DNA of 64,000 nucleotides from contig NZ_QSGS01000005.1 in the NCBI RefSeq assembly GCF_003467445.1, forward strand, positions 1 through 64,000, given 5' to 3'. The notes below the pieces were generated by a model. That model saw nothing but the letters and a program-made list of their open reading frames with translations. It did not search any database and was not told the DNA's origin. The stretch's first letter is position 1. Each line of letters opens with the position of its first letter. Position numbers and translations under genes: made by a program. Shown here piece after piece: positions 9,205 to 19,175 of the stretch. This DNA is from Exiguobacterium sp. AM39-5BH. Lineage in GTDB: Bacteria; Bacillota; Bacilli; Exiguobacteriales; Exiguobacteriaceae.

Positions 9205-10931
9205 GGTTTTGCTCCTGGTATGACAATTTGTTGGACTCCCCAATGCATCGTACGGTCGTTATCACGGTAATAGTCAAATGGGATTTGTGTATTTCCTTCC
9301 GCGTCTGTGACCGTGACACGCCAATAGTAACGACCGGGGTCAAGGCTTGGAATCGACTGAGAAAACGTCGTCATGTTTTGCTTTTCGGTGACGAGCGTCG
9401 AAAAATCAGGAGATTTACTCAATTCAAAGTGATATCGTAACTCATCGTTTTGGATGTCGTATGAAGCATCCCATCGGAAGACATCTTGCTTCCCTTCACG
9501 AGCATGGTTAAGGAAAATCGGCATTGGATTTTCGAGAGATCGAATAAAATCTTTATAATATTTCGAAGTGATATTTTCGAGTGTACGATAACTCGTCGCA
9601 TAATCTTTTGCTTCGACGCTTAAGAAGCGAATATCTGGTTCACTCGTGACGAGTGGGGCGACAACCGGATAGAATCCATCAATTAATCGTTTTGTATTGT
9701 CCGCATTGATGACGCGCGTCAATTCCTCCATTTTTGTCTTCAGTGCCTCGACGTGATCCGGGTCTTTTAAATAACGGCGATGGAGGACAGTTCCCCAGTA
9801 ACGTTGAACACCTTGTTGCCAACTTGGCATGACGTCCGTCCGTTCAGTATCTCGTCCGAGTGCTTTGTCGAAGTCCCAAGGCATGAAATACCATTTTTCC
9901 GAGTTGAGCGGACTATATAAATAATAGTTCGTCGACATCGTGTCATAGTTTCCAAACAAAATATTCGTCCCAAGCCATGTTAAGTAATTGTCCTCATCGA
10001 AATAGGTGTCGAATACTTCGTCGAACGGTTTGGATAAATCATTCAAATCATCGAGCATGGTCAACAACTCTTCATGATTATCCGAACCATTAATTTTGAG
10101 CACCGACTCGAATGTTTTTTTGTCATAAGTCGGATCGTCTTTCGCTTTTAAGGCATCCGGGTAGCGATGAAACTCAAAATTTTCTGCTTTGTATAAATGA
10201 CCATCTGGGTTCAATCCGCGCGCAGAGAGCGCCTCCTCATTCAGTTGTTCGACATGCGTATAGAGGCCGTAACTGACAAATTCGTCAGCCTGGCTCGGAT
10301 CCGTCATATCGCGGACATGCAATTGAACGAAGTTGGTACGCAAACTTGAGATATCATCGAGTTGTTCGTAATAGGCGAAGGCCAAACGATTGCGAACCCG
10401 TGTCCGGTCGTCCACATGTTTATTTAAATTCAGTACACTTTGGCCGTACCACAGCCCGGCGCTGTCTTGGAGTCGGATTTTATACGACTTTTGTGGTTCT
10501 AAACGGCTCGATCGCCCCCGTAGTTCGATGGTGGCATTGACGGTCGCGTCATCAAATAAGTTGAGGGAATCAGGACCCTCAGCATCGCCTGACTCAAAAT
10601 GGACGAACAGCTTCGGACCGCTCTCGAGGTTGCTATACTGTTTATACGATTCATTTAAATCATACAGAGTGATGTCGTTTTCCGGTACCGACTTTTGGTC
10701 GAACACAGTGACGTATACGTGCTCAAGTCGGTTACCATCATGGCTGGCATACACCCGTTTGTCTTCAGCGAACGACGTTTCGGACGATTTCGTCTCGGGC
10801 GATGTGACAGTCGATGAGGCTGATGTCGACGTCGGTGTCGATGGAGACTTTAGAATGGCTTGAAGGCCAAGCAAAACAAAAAATAAGCAGATGATACTGA
10901 CTGTCGTTTTCGGATAAGGCAACCGTTTCAT
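9201..10931 (-). CDS. CotH-family secreted kinase-like protein
   Basis: 576 residues. One N-terminal membrane helix (residues 10-27) is followed by a Ser/Thr-rich linker and a CotH domain with GLYTHVEQLNEEAL, GHLYKAENFEF and the kinase-like PWDFDKALGRD (near residue 351). A C-terminal fibronectin-like beta domain ends in YYWRVTVTDAEGN. CotH proteins resemble protein kinases; in spore coats CotH phosphorylates coat proteins. The substrate here is unknown. It lies 17 bp after pelG, so it is probably exported and membrane-anchored with the polysaccharide machinery. Confidence 0.88.
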   Translation of the reverse strand: MKRLPYPKTTVSIICLFFVLLGLQAILKSPSTPTSTSASSTVTSPETKSSETSFAEDKRVYASHDGNRLEHVYVTVFDQKSVPENDITLYDLNESYKQYSNLESGPKLFVHFESGDAEGPDSLNLFDDATVNATIELRGRSSRLEPQKSYKIRLQDSAGLWYGQSVLNLNKHVDDRTRVRNRLAFAYYEQLDDISSLRTNFVQLHVRDMTDPSQADEFVSYGLYTHVEQLNEEALSARGLNPDGHLYKAENFEFHRYPDALKAKDDPTYDKKTFESVLKINGSDNHEELLTMLDDLNDLSKPFDEVFDTYFDEDNYLTWLGTNILFGNYDTMSTNYYLYSPLNSEKWYFMPWDFDKALGRDTERTDVMPSWQQGVQRYWGTVLHRRYLKDPDHVEALKTKMEELTRVINADNTKRLIDGFYPVVAPLVTSEPDIRFLSVEAKDYATSYRTLENITSKYYKDFIRSLENPMPIFLNHAREGKQDVFRWDASYDIQNDELRYHFELSKSPDFSTLVTEKQNMTTFSQSIPSLDPGRYYWRVTVTDAEGNTQIPFDYYRDNDRTMHWGVQQIVIPGAKP

Positions 10932-10947
10932 TAATTAACTCCTTCTT

Positions 10948-12384
10948 TCATGACAAGCTGCCGATTCGTCGCAAGAATCGTTCGGTTTTCGTCGTGATTT
11001 CTTGGTAGACAATCGGCTGTGAACAGAACGTGGTATAGTCGATGTCATTTAAGCTTCGGATGAGCAGACGAGCTCCCCATAGAAACCCGAGGACGGAGGA
11101 GAGGAACATGCCGACGCCGTACATATCGAAACCGAGTACAAACAACAGGGTAGTCGTGAAGCTCGCCACCGCATAAAACCCAGTCAAACTGATGGCAGCG
11201 CGACGTTCGTCAAAATAAAGCAAAATCAAGAAGAACGTGATGATCAAACTGAGGAACCAACTACCGAGTACCACGATAATGTAAATATCGATTTGGTTTT
11301 GCGTCATCCCTAGGAAGGGAAGCAGACGCACACCTAAAAATAAGAAGATGAACGTGATTAACATTTGAACTTGAGCCATGAACAAGAGCTCGGAACTAAG
11401 TGTTCGATACATCTCTTGTTTTGCGTTCTGAATATCTTTGTACGGGTATCCGTTCAAAATCCGACCGTAATATTTTTTATACGTCGTATAAAAAGTCGTC
11501 TCGAGCGTGACCATAAACAACACGAGAGAAGGCAAGACGCTCAAATAGGCGTAGAACACCGGAGTGTCATAATAAGGCGCCATTAAGAAGGTCTCCCCGA
11601 CAACGATGGCCCGGTCTCCAAACCAAGTCGCCAAATTATGTCCGTATAAACCAAAATAATAGGCAACACCAATTAAAAACAGGAGCGGGTACTTCTCGAG
11701 ATAAACGAGAAAATAAAAGTAATTACGATCGTTCACTTGAAAGTAATTGTGGATGTCTCGGAATAACCGAATCAAGATGACAAAAAAGCCGATGTTTAGT
11801 CCGATGAAGACCGAGGTCGGTGTCGCTGAATCGAGTGGTCCCGTCAACAGCCAAATGAAAAATGCCGCGACAATCGTTCCGAGTAAATAGCTCTTGACGA
11901 TTTTTTTGTAGTCTTTCAGAGCGGATACATTCATCGATAAAATCCAAATGACAGAGAGCTGGGTGAAGTATAAATACGTAACGAGCTTATATCTGAAAGG
12001 TAGCGGAGACCCGGCGTAGAAGACGACCGTCATCACAAACCCGATTAAGACGACGAGACTGATGAGTCCGTATAAAGACGACAAGACGTGCTCTTCTTTC
12101 TCTAAAAACGTCTGATCGGCTACGAACCGAGAAATCGTGAACAAAAAGCCACCAGTCAGCAATTGAGAGAAGATAAATGTGTATTGGACCGCTGCCATAT
12201 AGATGTTAATCTCTGTTGCGGCGACGTCCAAAAAGAGAAGCCATTCGCGTGATGCTGTGATTAACAGAATGGATAAAAACATAGGACCGACCGCAGTGAT
12301 CGAGGAATATCCATAGGCGCGGAGTTGTCCGAAAAAGCTAGATTGGTCATACAGACGCTTCAGTTGAAATCCGATTCCGGCCAT
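10948..12384 (-). CDS. pelG: Pel polysaccharide transporter PelG
   Basis: 478-residue polytopic membrane protein with about 12 membrane segments, of the PelG family within the MOP flippase superfamily. The N-terminus MAGIGFQLKRLY is characteristic. PelG and PelF form the synthase-transporter pair that moves the Pel (GalNAc-rich) polymer across the cytoplasmic membrane. Start 12384 has AAAGGAGA upstream and overlaps the pelF end by 38 bp, consistent with coupling. Confidence 0.93.
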   Translation of the reverse strand: MAGIGFQLKRLYDQSSFFGQLRAYGYSSITAVGPMFLSILLITASREWLLFLDVAATEINIYMAAVQYTFIFSQLLTGGFLFTISRFVADQTFLEKEEHVLSSLYGLISLVVLIGFVMTVVFYAGSPLPFRYKLVTYLYFTQLSVIWILSMNVSALKDYKKIVKSYLLGTIVAAFFIWLLTGPLDSATPTSVFIGLNIGFFVILIRLFRDIHNYFQVNDRNYFYFLVYLEKYPLLFLIGVAYYFGLYGHNLATWFGDRAIVVGETFLMAPYYDTPVFYAYLSVLPSLVLFMVTLETTFYTTYKKYYGRILNGYPYKDIQNAKQEMYRTLSSELLFMAQVQMLITFIFLFLGVRLLPFLGMTQNQIDIYIIVVLGSWFLSLIITFFLILLYFDERRAAISLTGFYAVASFTTTLLFVLGFDMYGVGMFLSSVLGFLWGARLLIRSLNDIDYTTFCSQPIVYQEITTKTERFLRRIGSLS

Positions 12385-13786
12385 GACGTTCTCCTTTCTC
12401 GTAATAAGATTTATAACGGTCAATCATCATGTGGAGCGTGTAACGGTTGAGGACGCGTTCCCGCCCATTTTGTCCATATGTCATTCTCAATTCCGGGCGC
12501 TCGATTAATTTTATGATCTCTAACGCCAGCAGGTGAAAATGCATGACAGGGACAGTTGCGCCGGCTGGACCGTAGTGATCTTCTGGTCCTTCTAACAATT
12601 CACGGCATCCTCCGACATCGGTTGAGACAAAGGGAATCTCCATCGCAAGCGCCTCTAAAATTACCAGAGGTTGTCCTTCGCTAATGCTTGAGAGGACAAG
12701 GATGTCCATGAACGTCAAGTAGTCCGTGACGTTGACAGGTCCAGTAAAATGTACGTTCTGTAAATCAAGTGTGTCGATTAAGTCGAGGCATTCGTCGTAG
12801 TAATCTTCATCTTCGTCCAAGGGACCGATGATATAAAAATTGGAGTCAGGTAACGTCTCCTGAACAAGCGCAAACGCCTGTAACATCGTCTTGATGTCTT
12901 TGATTGGGACAACACGTACGATGGCCCCGATATGAATCCCAGGTCGTGTCGCCCGGAGTTCGGGCGAAAATCGAGCGACGTCGATACCGTTCGGAATGAG
13001 AAACGTCTTGTTTGGGGGGCAACCGAGCTCCAATTGGATTTCACGATTCCCTTCGAACAAGGTACTGACGTCGTCGGCGTATTGATAGGCGCAGTTGGAC
13101 AAACTATAGAAGTAATCAATCCATACATCCTTGAAGTAGCCTTTGATCCATGAGGACTTAATAATCTCTTCTTCACGTTCACGTGTATAAATCCCGTGTT
13201 CCGTCAGAAGCAATGGCTTTCCATACTGATACTTCGCAAGTGCCCCTAAGACACCGGCATACCCCGTCGACACGCTATGATAAACGTCGGCAACGGGCAT
13301 TTTTTGATCGATGCAGACGAAGAGCGGCAGTAACATCGAACGTAGCGCCCAAAACATGTCCGTGAACGGAACTTGCATGAAACGTTTTTCACACAGGATG
13401 GTGACGATGTCATAAAAATCTTTGCTTCCTAAAAAGTTCATAACCGAGTCGATGCGTCCGCTCGTAAAGAAATTAAATAAGACATCCCAATCGGTCTGAC
13501 GGTTAGACATAAGGGAGAGGAAGGCCAACCGTTCGGCTTCAGTCAATTTGTAACGTTTTCCGGTCACGATGGCTTGATCCAAGTAATCCCCGAGATGAAT
13601 TTCTCGCAATTCAATCAAATTCGGAGGGAGCGTATATTTGGGCTTCGCGCCTTTTAACTCTTTAGCGGAAATCGAATAAACGATGAAGTCATGTTCAGGC
13701 ATTTGCGTAATGATGGATTGAATCCAGCTCGAGACACCACCTGTGACGTGAGGATAGGCCCCTTCTGAAATCAGACAAATTTTCAT
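12347..13786 (-). CDS. pelF: Pel polysaccharide glycosyltransferase PelF
   Basis: 479-residue cytoplasmic GT4-type glycosyltransferase. It has the PelF-specific N-terminus (CLISEGAYPHVTGGVSSWIQ), a UDP-sugar binding core (AIVRVVPIKDIKTML) and the GT4 E-x7-E element in EGQPLVILEAL (near residue 380). PelF polymerises UDP-GalNAc-type donors in characterised systems. It overlaps the upstream DUF2194 gene by 4 bp and pelG by 38 bp. Intact. Confidence 0.94.
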   Translation of the reverse strand: MKICLISEGAYPHVTGGVSSWIQSIITQMPEHDFIVYSISAKELKGAKPKYTLPPNLIELREIHLGDYLDQAIVTGKRYKLTEAERLAFLSLMSNRQTDWDVLFNFFTSGRIDSVMNFLGSKDFYDIVTILCEKRFMQVPFTDMFWALRSMLLPLFVCIDQKMPVADVYHSVSTGYAGVLGALAKYQYGKPLLLTEHGIYTREREEEIIKSSWIKGYFKDVWIDYFYSLSNCAYQYADDVSTLFEGNREIQLELGCPPNKTFLIPNGIDVARFSPELRATRPGIHIGAIVRVVPIKDIKTMLQAFALVQETLPDSNFYIIGPLDEDEDYYDECLDLIDTLDLQNVHFTGPVNVTDYLTFMDILVLSSISEGQPLVILEALAMEIPFVSTDVGGCRELLEGPEDHYGPAGATVPVMHFHLLALEIIKLIERPELRMTYGQNGRERVLNRYTLHMMIDRYKSYYEKGERHGRNRISTEASV

Positions 13787-15452
13787 ATCGTTTCCTCCAA
13801 TTGAATCGTGAACGATAACGATTCCGACTTCACGAGGTATAAACCTGGACCGATTGATTCAAGCTGACAATCGGTGTAGTCCGCTACCGGGATGGGTGTC
13901 GTGAAATAAAAGAATGTTTCATCCGATCCTTCGTCAAGCGTGAACGTGTAGGTGTTATCTGTTTTTTTCGTATAAATCGAACCGTTAAAGAAGTGATGGT
14001 TGTCTGCTACGTCTGACGCTTTTGTGGAGCGGAGCCATGGTACTTCTCGTTGTTGCATCTCATGACTGTCTTTAAAAGAAGCCAGAAATTGTTCGCCACC
14101 TTCTTCTGACGTGACGGCTTGAGGCATGATTTGTGTGGAGATGAGTCCGCTCGAGACGAGCTCATTAAACGTATACCACTTCGTCAAGTCTGTGTTGGTG
14201 AAGTCGCTTGGAGCAGAAGGGAGTCGCAATTGGTCCTCTTGCATGGTAGGGAATTGGGTACCGCCAAGGGCTACAGTCACATCTGAAAAGGATTTGTTGA
14301 GCCGCGTCTCGTCGAGCGGTGAAGTAGCGAGAACGGTTTTGACGGTGAGATCTGGCAACGCATATTGGAGTTGTTGACTATTGGCCTTATACCAACCTTC
14401 TTGCTGCTTTTCAGGGGCTGATATAATGGCGACCTCACCACCCGACCGTAACGTCTCGCGTCCATAGAGTGCCAAATCTTCGGAGTAAGCAGACGTCTCT
14501 AGTTGGGGATTCAAAGACGGGCTTGCCGTAGCCATCACGTAGTTCAAGTCATACTTAGCTTCCACCCGCTGGAGTTCTGCCCAAAAGATATTTCGATAAT
14601 AGTCTCGATCTGTCATCGAGGATGAGATGTTTCTTTCGTCCGAGCTATGAAACGGGAAGCCATGTAACGCTGTGATTTTCGTATTCAAAATAGGGCGTAG
14701 CATTGGGTCTGTGTGTGACAGACCCACAAAGAACAAGGCATGTTCTAAAGGATCCTCCATCATCGTTCCGTTGAAGAAAATGAAACGTCCGGCTTGATAG
14801 TCGGTTTGCCAAAGTAGCGGGACATCTTGGCTCGAACGTGCGAGTAATGTCGCGCTCGGATCAAGACGAACGTATAGGGATGAATTAATTAGTTCTTCGG
14901 TCTCGAACGTTTGATAGTCAGAGGCACCGAAAACGGATTCGTTAATTGAATTCCGGTCGTCTCGACGAAGTTACCCACCTCAATCAAACCGACGTGACGG
15001 TATATCTCCATGAAACGGGGACTTGGAGAAGGTCTCGTCGCAAAAAAGACAGTCCCCCCTTTGCCTACATAATTTAAGAGAATGTCTCGGTCACGTAATA
15101 AGTCGAGCCGCTCTGTCGCGATGATGACGGTTGTGGCTTCTGGTAGACTCGTTAGCTTTTCAATCGAGGACACGGTCACACGTTTGCCGATGCCTTCAAG
15201 CCGTGCTTGTAAAGATGCACTAAGACGCGTTTCTTTTTGACTGTTGATAATCAAAAACGAATCGATTGTCCCGTCTTTATTAGGATCAATCGATTGGGTG
15301 CGAATTGCACTAACGGATGACTCGTTAAACAAAGGTAGCTTCAGCACATAGTCTGATCGAATCAAAACAAACAGAACACCTAATACGGCGATAAATACCC
15401 CGATAATATATAATCCTTTTTCAAGTTTGAACGCATGTTTCACTGTTTTCAC
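13783..15452 (-). CDS. DUF2194-like Pel-locus protein, frameshifted (PelA-like role?)
   Basis: Two frames (15452-14889 and 14763-13783) join into one protein of about 556 residues if one base is added near 14904-14908 (cgTTcg on the minus strand). The continuous reading gives ETEELINSSLYVRLDPSATL across the gap. A GTG start lies directly after pelE. It has an N-terminal membrane anchor (residues 12-30), a Rossmann-like part (TVIIATERLDLL, GGTVFFATRP), a central region that could be deacetylase-like (HGFPFHSSDERNI) and a beta-rich C-terminus. Position and layout recall the non-hydrolase parts of PelA; no GH114 hydrolase domain is seen. Assignment to DUF2194 is from memory of the family. Confidence 0.6.
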
Positions 15453-16322
15453 CTATATCCAAAATCGTAGTTGATTGAGTCCATCCGGCGATAAACGTAC
15501 TTCAGAGGAGCGAAGCAGATGAATCATTTCGTGGACTCGCTTTACATTTTTCATTGCATAATGAACGGCCATTGCTTCAAAATAGGCCGTTTCGTTCGTA
15601 GGATGTTGATGTAAAAACAAATCACTCGCTTGAAGCGCATGCTCATATTCATCGAGCGAAAGTGCCATCTGGATACGCTCCACATGATAGATGGTTTCGG
15701 CACGGTCATCCACATCAATCAAATTGGCTAGCGCATGGAGATAGGTGTAGGCATACTTCATTTGGGTCCGTCTGTCTAGAAACTCCATGTCCATGATCTG
15801 TTTTAAAATTTGTAAATACGATTTAATAACTTGTGGGTCCTCAGGCCGTTCTTCTAGTTCGCGTTCTAGATGACGCAGTTGTTTAGAGAGGTGCGTTTTA
15901 GCTTGTTGAAGTGCGGTTGCCGCGTAATGAGACGTCTCATTGTCTTCACTCTTCAAAGCAGCTGCAAGCATCGGTGCCTGTTGGAGGAAATCATTTTTTA
16001 AGATGTTCATGAGTGTTTTACGTTTAATTTGATTCGTATTTAAAATCAATGCATCTTGTAGGGAAATCATATTTGTCTCACTTGATTTATCCGGGAGGCT
16101 TAGACTTACGTCTTCATAGGCCTCTTTTCGTAAAAGCCAATCAGGGAGTTCTGTTGCATCGTGTTTCGAACGTTGTAAATAGTAGATGATTCCCCAACTG
16201 AAAAATGGTAAAGCAATCAGCGTGAAGGCCATTGGAATAAAATCTTTCCGTTGTTTGAGGAAGACGATGACAAGAGTAATCACTGCCAAAACATAGTGGA
16301 GGATTAAGGCGTTACTCAACAT
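15453..16322 (-). CDS. pelE: PelE-like membrane TPR protein
   Basis: 289 residues. Two membrane helices at the N-terminus (about residues 5-25 and 28-48) precede a cytoplasmic, helix-rich TPR-like domain (repeats such as YEHALQASDLFLHQHPTNETAYFEA). This is the PelE architecture, a partner of PelD in the synthase complex. Start 16322 follows GGAGG by 9 nt and overlaps the pelD stop by 11 bp. The sequence identity to known PelE is not strong; the call rests on architecture and location. Confidence 0.75.
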   Translation of the reverse strand: MLSNALILHYVLAVITLVIVFLKQRKDFIPMAFTLIALPFFSWGIIYYLQRSKHDATELPDWLLRKEAYEDVSLSLPDKSSETNMISLQDALILNTNQIKRKTLMNILKNDFLQQAPMLAAALKSEDNETSHYAATALQQAKTHLSKQLRHLERELEERPEDPQVIKSYLQILKQIMDMEFLDRRTQMKYAYTYLHALANLIDVDDRAETIYHVERIQMALSLDEYEHALQASDLFLHQHPTNETAYFEAMAVHYAMKNVKRVHEMIHLLRSSEVRLSPDGLNQLRFWI

Positions 16323-18449
16323 AAGATACGTCCTCCACGACCTCGGCATGAATGGATTTTTGGGCTAACCGTTCAATAACGATTTGCGATTCATCCATAG
16401 TCGCGTTTGATAATAGGGCATATAGTTCATTGTCATCACGATAACCTAAATAATCTGTTGTTCGTAATGTGGCATCTACCGAGTGTAGGACAGTGTCAGT
16501 TAGGGATTCGCGAATGTGTAATAACGTGTAAGGGATGTTTAACTCTACTTTGGCCTGTTCTTTTTGTATGACAATCCGTTCGAAATAGTCTTGTTTCAGA
16601 GCGTTTGTATTTCCGACGTATCGATCAAGTTGGACGGCATCAATATAACCAAATGAACGATCGAGCGATGAGTTGATCAAACGCGTCATAACATCGATTA
16701 GGTTTCGGTAGGACAGCGTCAAGTTTTGGAACGGAACTTGGTAACATAAAATCACAGCAAATATTTCGCCTTGGCGGAGCAATGGCGCGCCGAACATGGC
16801 TTCCTCTGGAGTGAGCGCTGTATTAAACACAATTTCTTTAGATTGAACCACTTCGTTCACTAGCGAATGTTGCTCGAGGTCTAGTGAATTTTTAGGGTGA
16901 AACTCGGGATTGGCTGATTTGGCTGCTAATCGTGCAAAAGCAGATTGATTTACTAAATAGATGGCGAAATGGTTAGCTTCAATGTTTTTTCGAGTACAGA
17001 AATTGATCCGACAAACAGTCCTTCCGGCTCTAAGCTGTCAAGTGCACGCGTCGCTTCATAAACACTTCCGATACTGTCTTCCGAACGAATGATTTGTTGA
17101 TGTAACTGATTTTTGATATCGAGTGTTTCTTCATAAATCTCATTTAAGAAGTGGTGACGTTCACTCGTAGCGGCTAACTCATCTTTTAAAAACTGAATCT
17201 CAATTTTGCGACGGTCCATGACATAACTCACGATTAGTCCAATCAATAGGTAAATTGTAAATACCGCGAGAATTGAGTTATCGACGAACAAAGAGAGAAT
17301 ATTTCGACCGGTCGCAGCATGATCATAGAATTGAACACCAACAGCCAAAATCGAGGCTACGAGGGATTGGGTTTTCCCAAACAGTAAGGCTGCTAACAAC
17401 ACATAGATAAACCAATAATCTGGTGCATCTACAACAGGTGTCATGATGAGTGAGAGAGCAAAAAAGATGAGAAATAACGTTAAATTCTCAGCAATTCGAA
17501 CAAACGGGTGCGAGAAGAGCGCGGTGAACTTCGTCGATTTCTTCTCGTCGGAGACAGACGTTGCAACTTCATGTTTGTCATAGTACAACCGAGTTGCGTG
17601 CAGTCCTTCTTCAATCGTATACTTTGGTACCCAATCTAAGTCGGTTTTTAATTTGCGATTTTCAAATGGAGCTGCGTGTGTTTTAGCAGTATGACTGTAT
17701 GTCACGTCATTCAAACCGACAAGTTCAGATAAACGGCGCAGAGAAGTTTGAGTGCTAGATGATAGATTGTATATACCGGTTAATTGACTCATGACACTGC
17801 GATATACGGCATCGGCTACATCCCCTACAAAAATGAAGTCGTATGTCCAGTCAGGGCTACCATTTAGGAGAATATTCGTCCCTTTTGAAGCGGCAGAGGT
17901 CACAGTGGTGATGAGTGAACTCTCTGAACTCATATGTTGCTTCGGTCCATAAACATGACCCAATCGGAGTATGAGCGTTGGAAGTCCATACAATTCAGAC
18001 CATTGTTCGCAGTACGCTTCGCCATGGAGTTGATCAAGTGCGAACGGTGTGGCTGGAGCAAGGGCTGTTGTCTCTGTAATGAGTCCTTCACTCTGATTTC
18101 CATATACCTCTGAGGTCGAACAATAAATAAATTGTTTCACCTGATATTTTTTTGAAAGTGTCAATAGATTAAGGAGACCGTTCACGTTCGATTGAACTGG
18201 GTGAGATAGATGGGAATGTTGATTCGATGCGGCACAATGGATCACGACATCGAAGGAGTATGTTCTAAAAAAAGCTTCACACTTTGGATCGGATATGTCT
18301 GAGATTAAGAAGCGATGTTTGAAATCAATATTTGATTTCGTGCCAGATGAGAGATTATCAAGTATATGTACGTGATGACCTTCTTTAAAGAATCGTTCAG
18401 CGAGAGTGCTGCCAATAAATCCATAGCCGCCTGTAATTAATATGTTCAT
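16312..18449 (-). CDS. pelD: Pseudo-epimerase::PelD fusion, frameshifted
   Basis: Residues 1-310 form an extended-SDR epimerase-like domain with an intact NAD motif GGYGFIG. At the usual catalytic Tyr-x3-Lys it reads FALDQ (Phe136, Gln140), so catalysis is probably lost. Then come four membrane helices (about 318-410), a coiled coil, a GAF domain and a degenerate GGDEF domain. In that domain the inhibitory site RTTD is retained while GGDEF has become RDDNE. In PelD this RxxD site binds c-di-GMP and activates Pel synthesis. The frame breaks in the A6 run (16985-16990); adding one A gives EKNIEANHFAIYLVN and joins the 182-residue downstream frame. First gene of the operon, with AAGGGG before the ATG. 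Confidence 0.85.
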
Positions 18450-18566
18450 CGTCTAGCCCCTTCATGATTTGAAAGTAAGAATGCGTAAGGAATATTATAA
18501 TCGACGGATGTTGCATTTACCTAAAATTGAAGAAAGGACAATGTGCTCCTTATAATTAGTCGAATA

Positions 18567-18595
18567 ATGTAGAATTTAAATGCTGATTCTACATA
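18567..18595. repeat. Inverted repeat upstream of the Pel operon
   Basis: AATGTAGAAT and ATTCTACAT form a 9-bp inverted repeat around an 11-bp centre, about 120 bp upstream of the pelD-fusion start. It could be an operator or RNA hairpin of the leader. There is no adjoining T run that would make it a standard terminator. The surrounding 18450-18678 gap is otherwise AT-rich without a gene. Confidence 0.45.
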
Positions 18596-18678
18596 TTTTC
18601 TCCAATATTAGTTTGAAACATACGTTACCTTTTATCCGTATAGATTTAATAACCTGATTAATAAGAAGGAGGAGGACT

Positions 18679-19134
18679 ATGAGACGTGAACAACATATCC
18701 GCCGCCTCGTCGACTATGCACGACAAGGCAAAATGAAGACATTTATCCTGGGTGCCGCCTCGGCCATCGTGACGGGAACGTTGATTCCATACGTTTCCCG
18801 ATTTGAATTTATCGTTCTTGGTATCGGATTTCTCGGCGTCATCCCGCTGGCCGTTCGAGAATGGAGACTCGGCACAATCCGAGCCTCGTTCAACGACAAT
18901 GCGACGTATCAACGGCTCGTCCGCTTGCCGTTTTGGCTGACACTATGCGGATTGGTCATGCTGTACACGCTCATCGGCTGGTATGATTCCGGCTCGGCGG
19001 GACCGTCCTTTTTCATCCTGTTCGCAGCGCTCTGCATTGCCATGTTCGTCTTTCAACGGGCTTTTGATTACGTCATATTGAAACTCGAACCGGACTATAT
19101 CACGGACCGTGAGTTGCATCGCGAGTTGAAGTAA
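18679..19134 (+). CDS. Unknown small membrane protein
   Basis: 151 residues. A basic N-terminus (MRREQHIRRLVDYARQGK) is followed by four predicted membrane helices in two pairs (about residues 20-35, 42-58, 83-100, 106-124) and a charged C-terminal tail. No family was recognised. A strong AAGGAGGAGG ribosome site precedes the ATG. It is transcribed alone, divergent from the Pel operon, and followed by its own terminator. Confidence 0.75.
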   Translation: MRREQHIRRLVDYARQGKMKTFILGAASAIVTGTLIPYVSRFEFIVLGIGFLGVIPLAVREWRLGTIRASFNDNATYQRLVRLPFWLTLCGLVMLYTLIGWYDSGSAGPSFFILFAALCIAMFVFQRAFDYVILKLEPDYITDRELHRELK

Positions 19135-19171
19135 AAAACGATGTCGCCCTTATATGGGGGACATCGTTTTT
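19134..19171 (+). terminator. Bidirectional terminator
   Basis: AAAAACGATGTC...GGACATCGTTTTT hairpin between the convergent membrane-protein and acyltransferase genes, with A and T runs on both sides. Confidence 0.85.
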
Positions 19172-19175
19172 GCGT

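Noticed and set aside
18450..18678. Possible c-di-GMP riboswitch upstream of the Pel operon
   Set aside because: The conserved GEMM-type pairing and loop motifs are not present; only a simple inverted repeat is seen.
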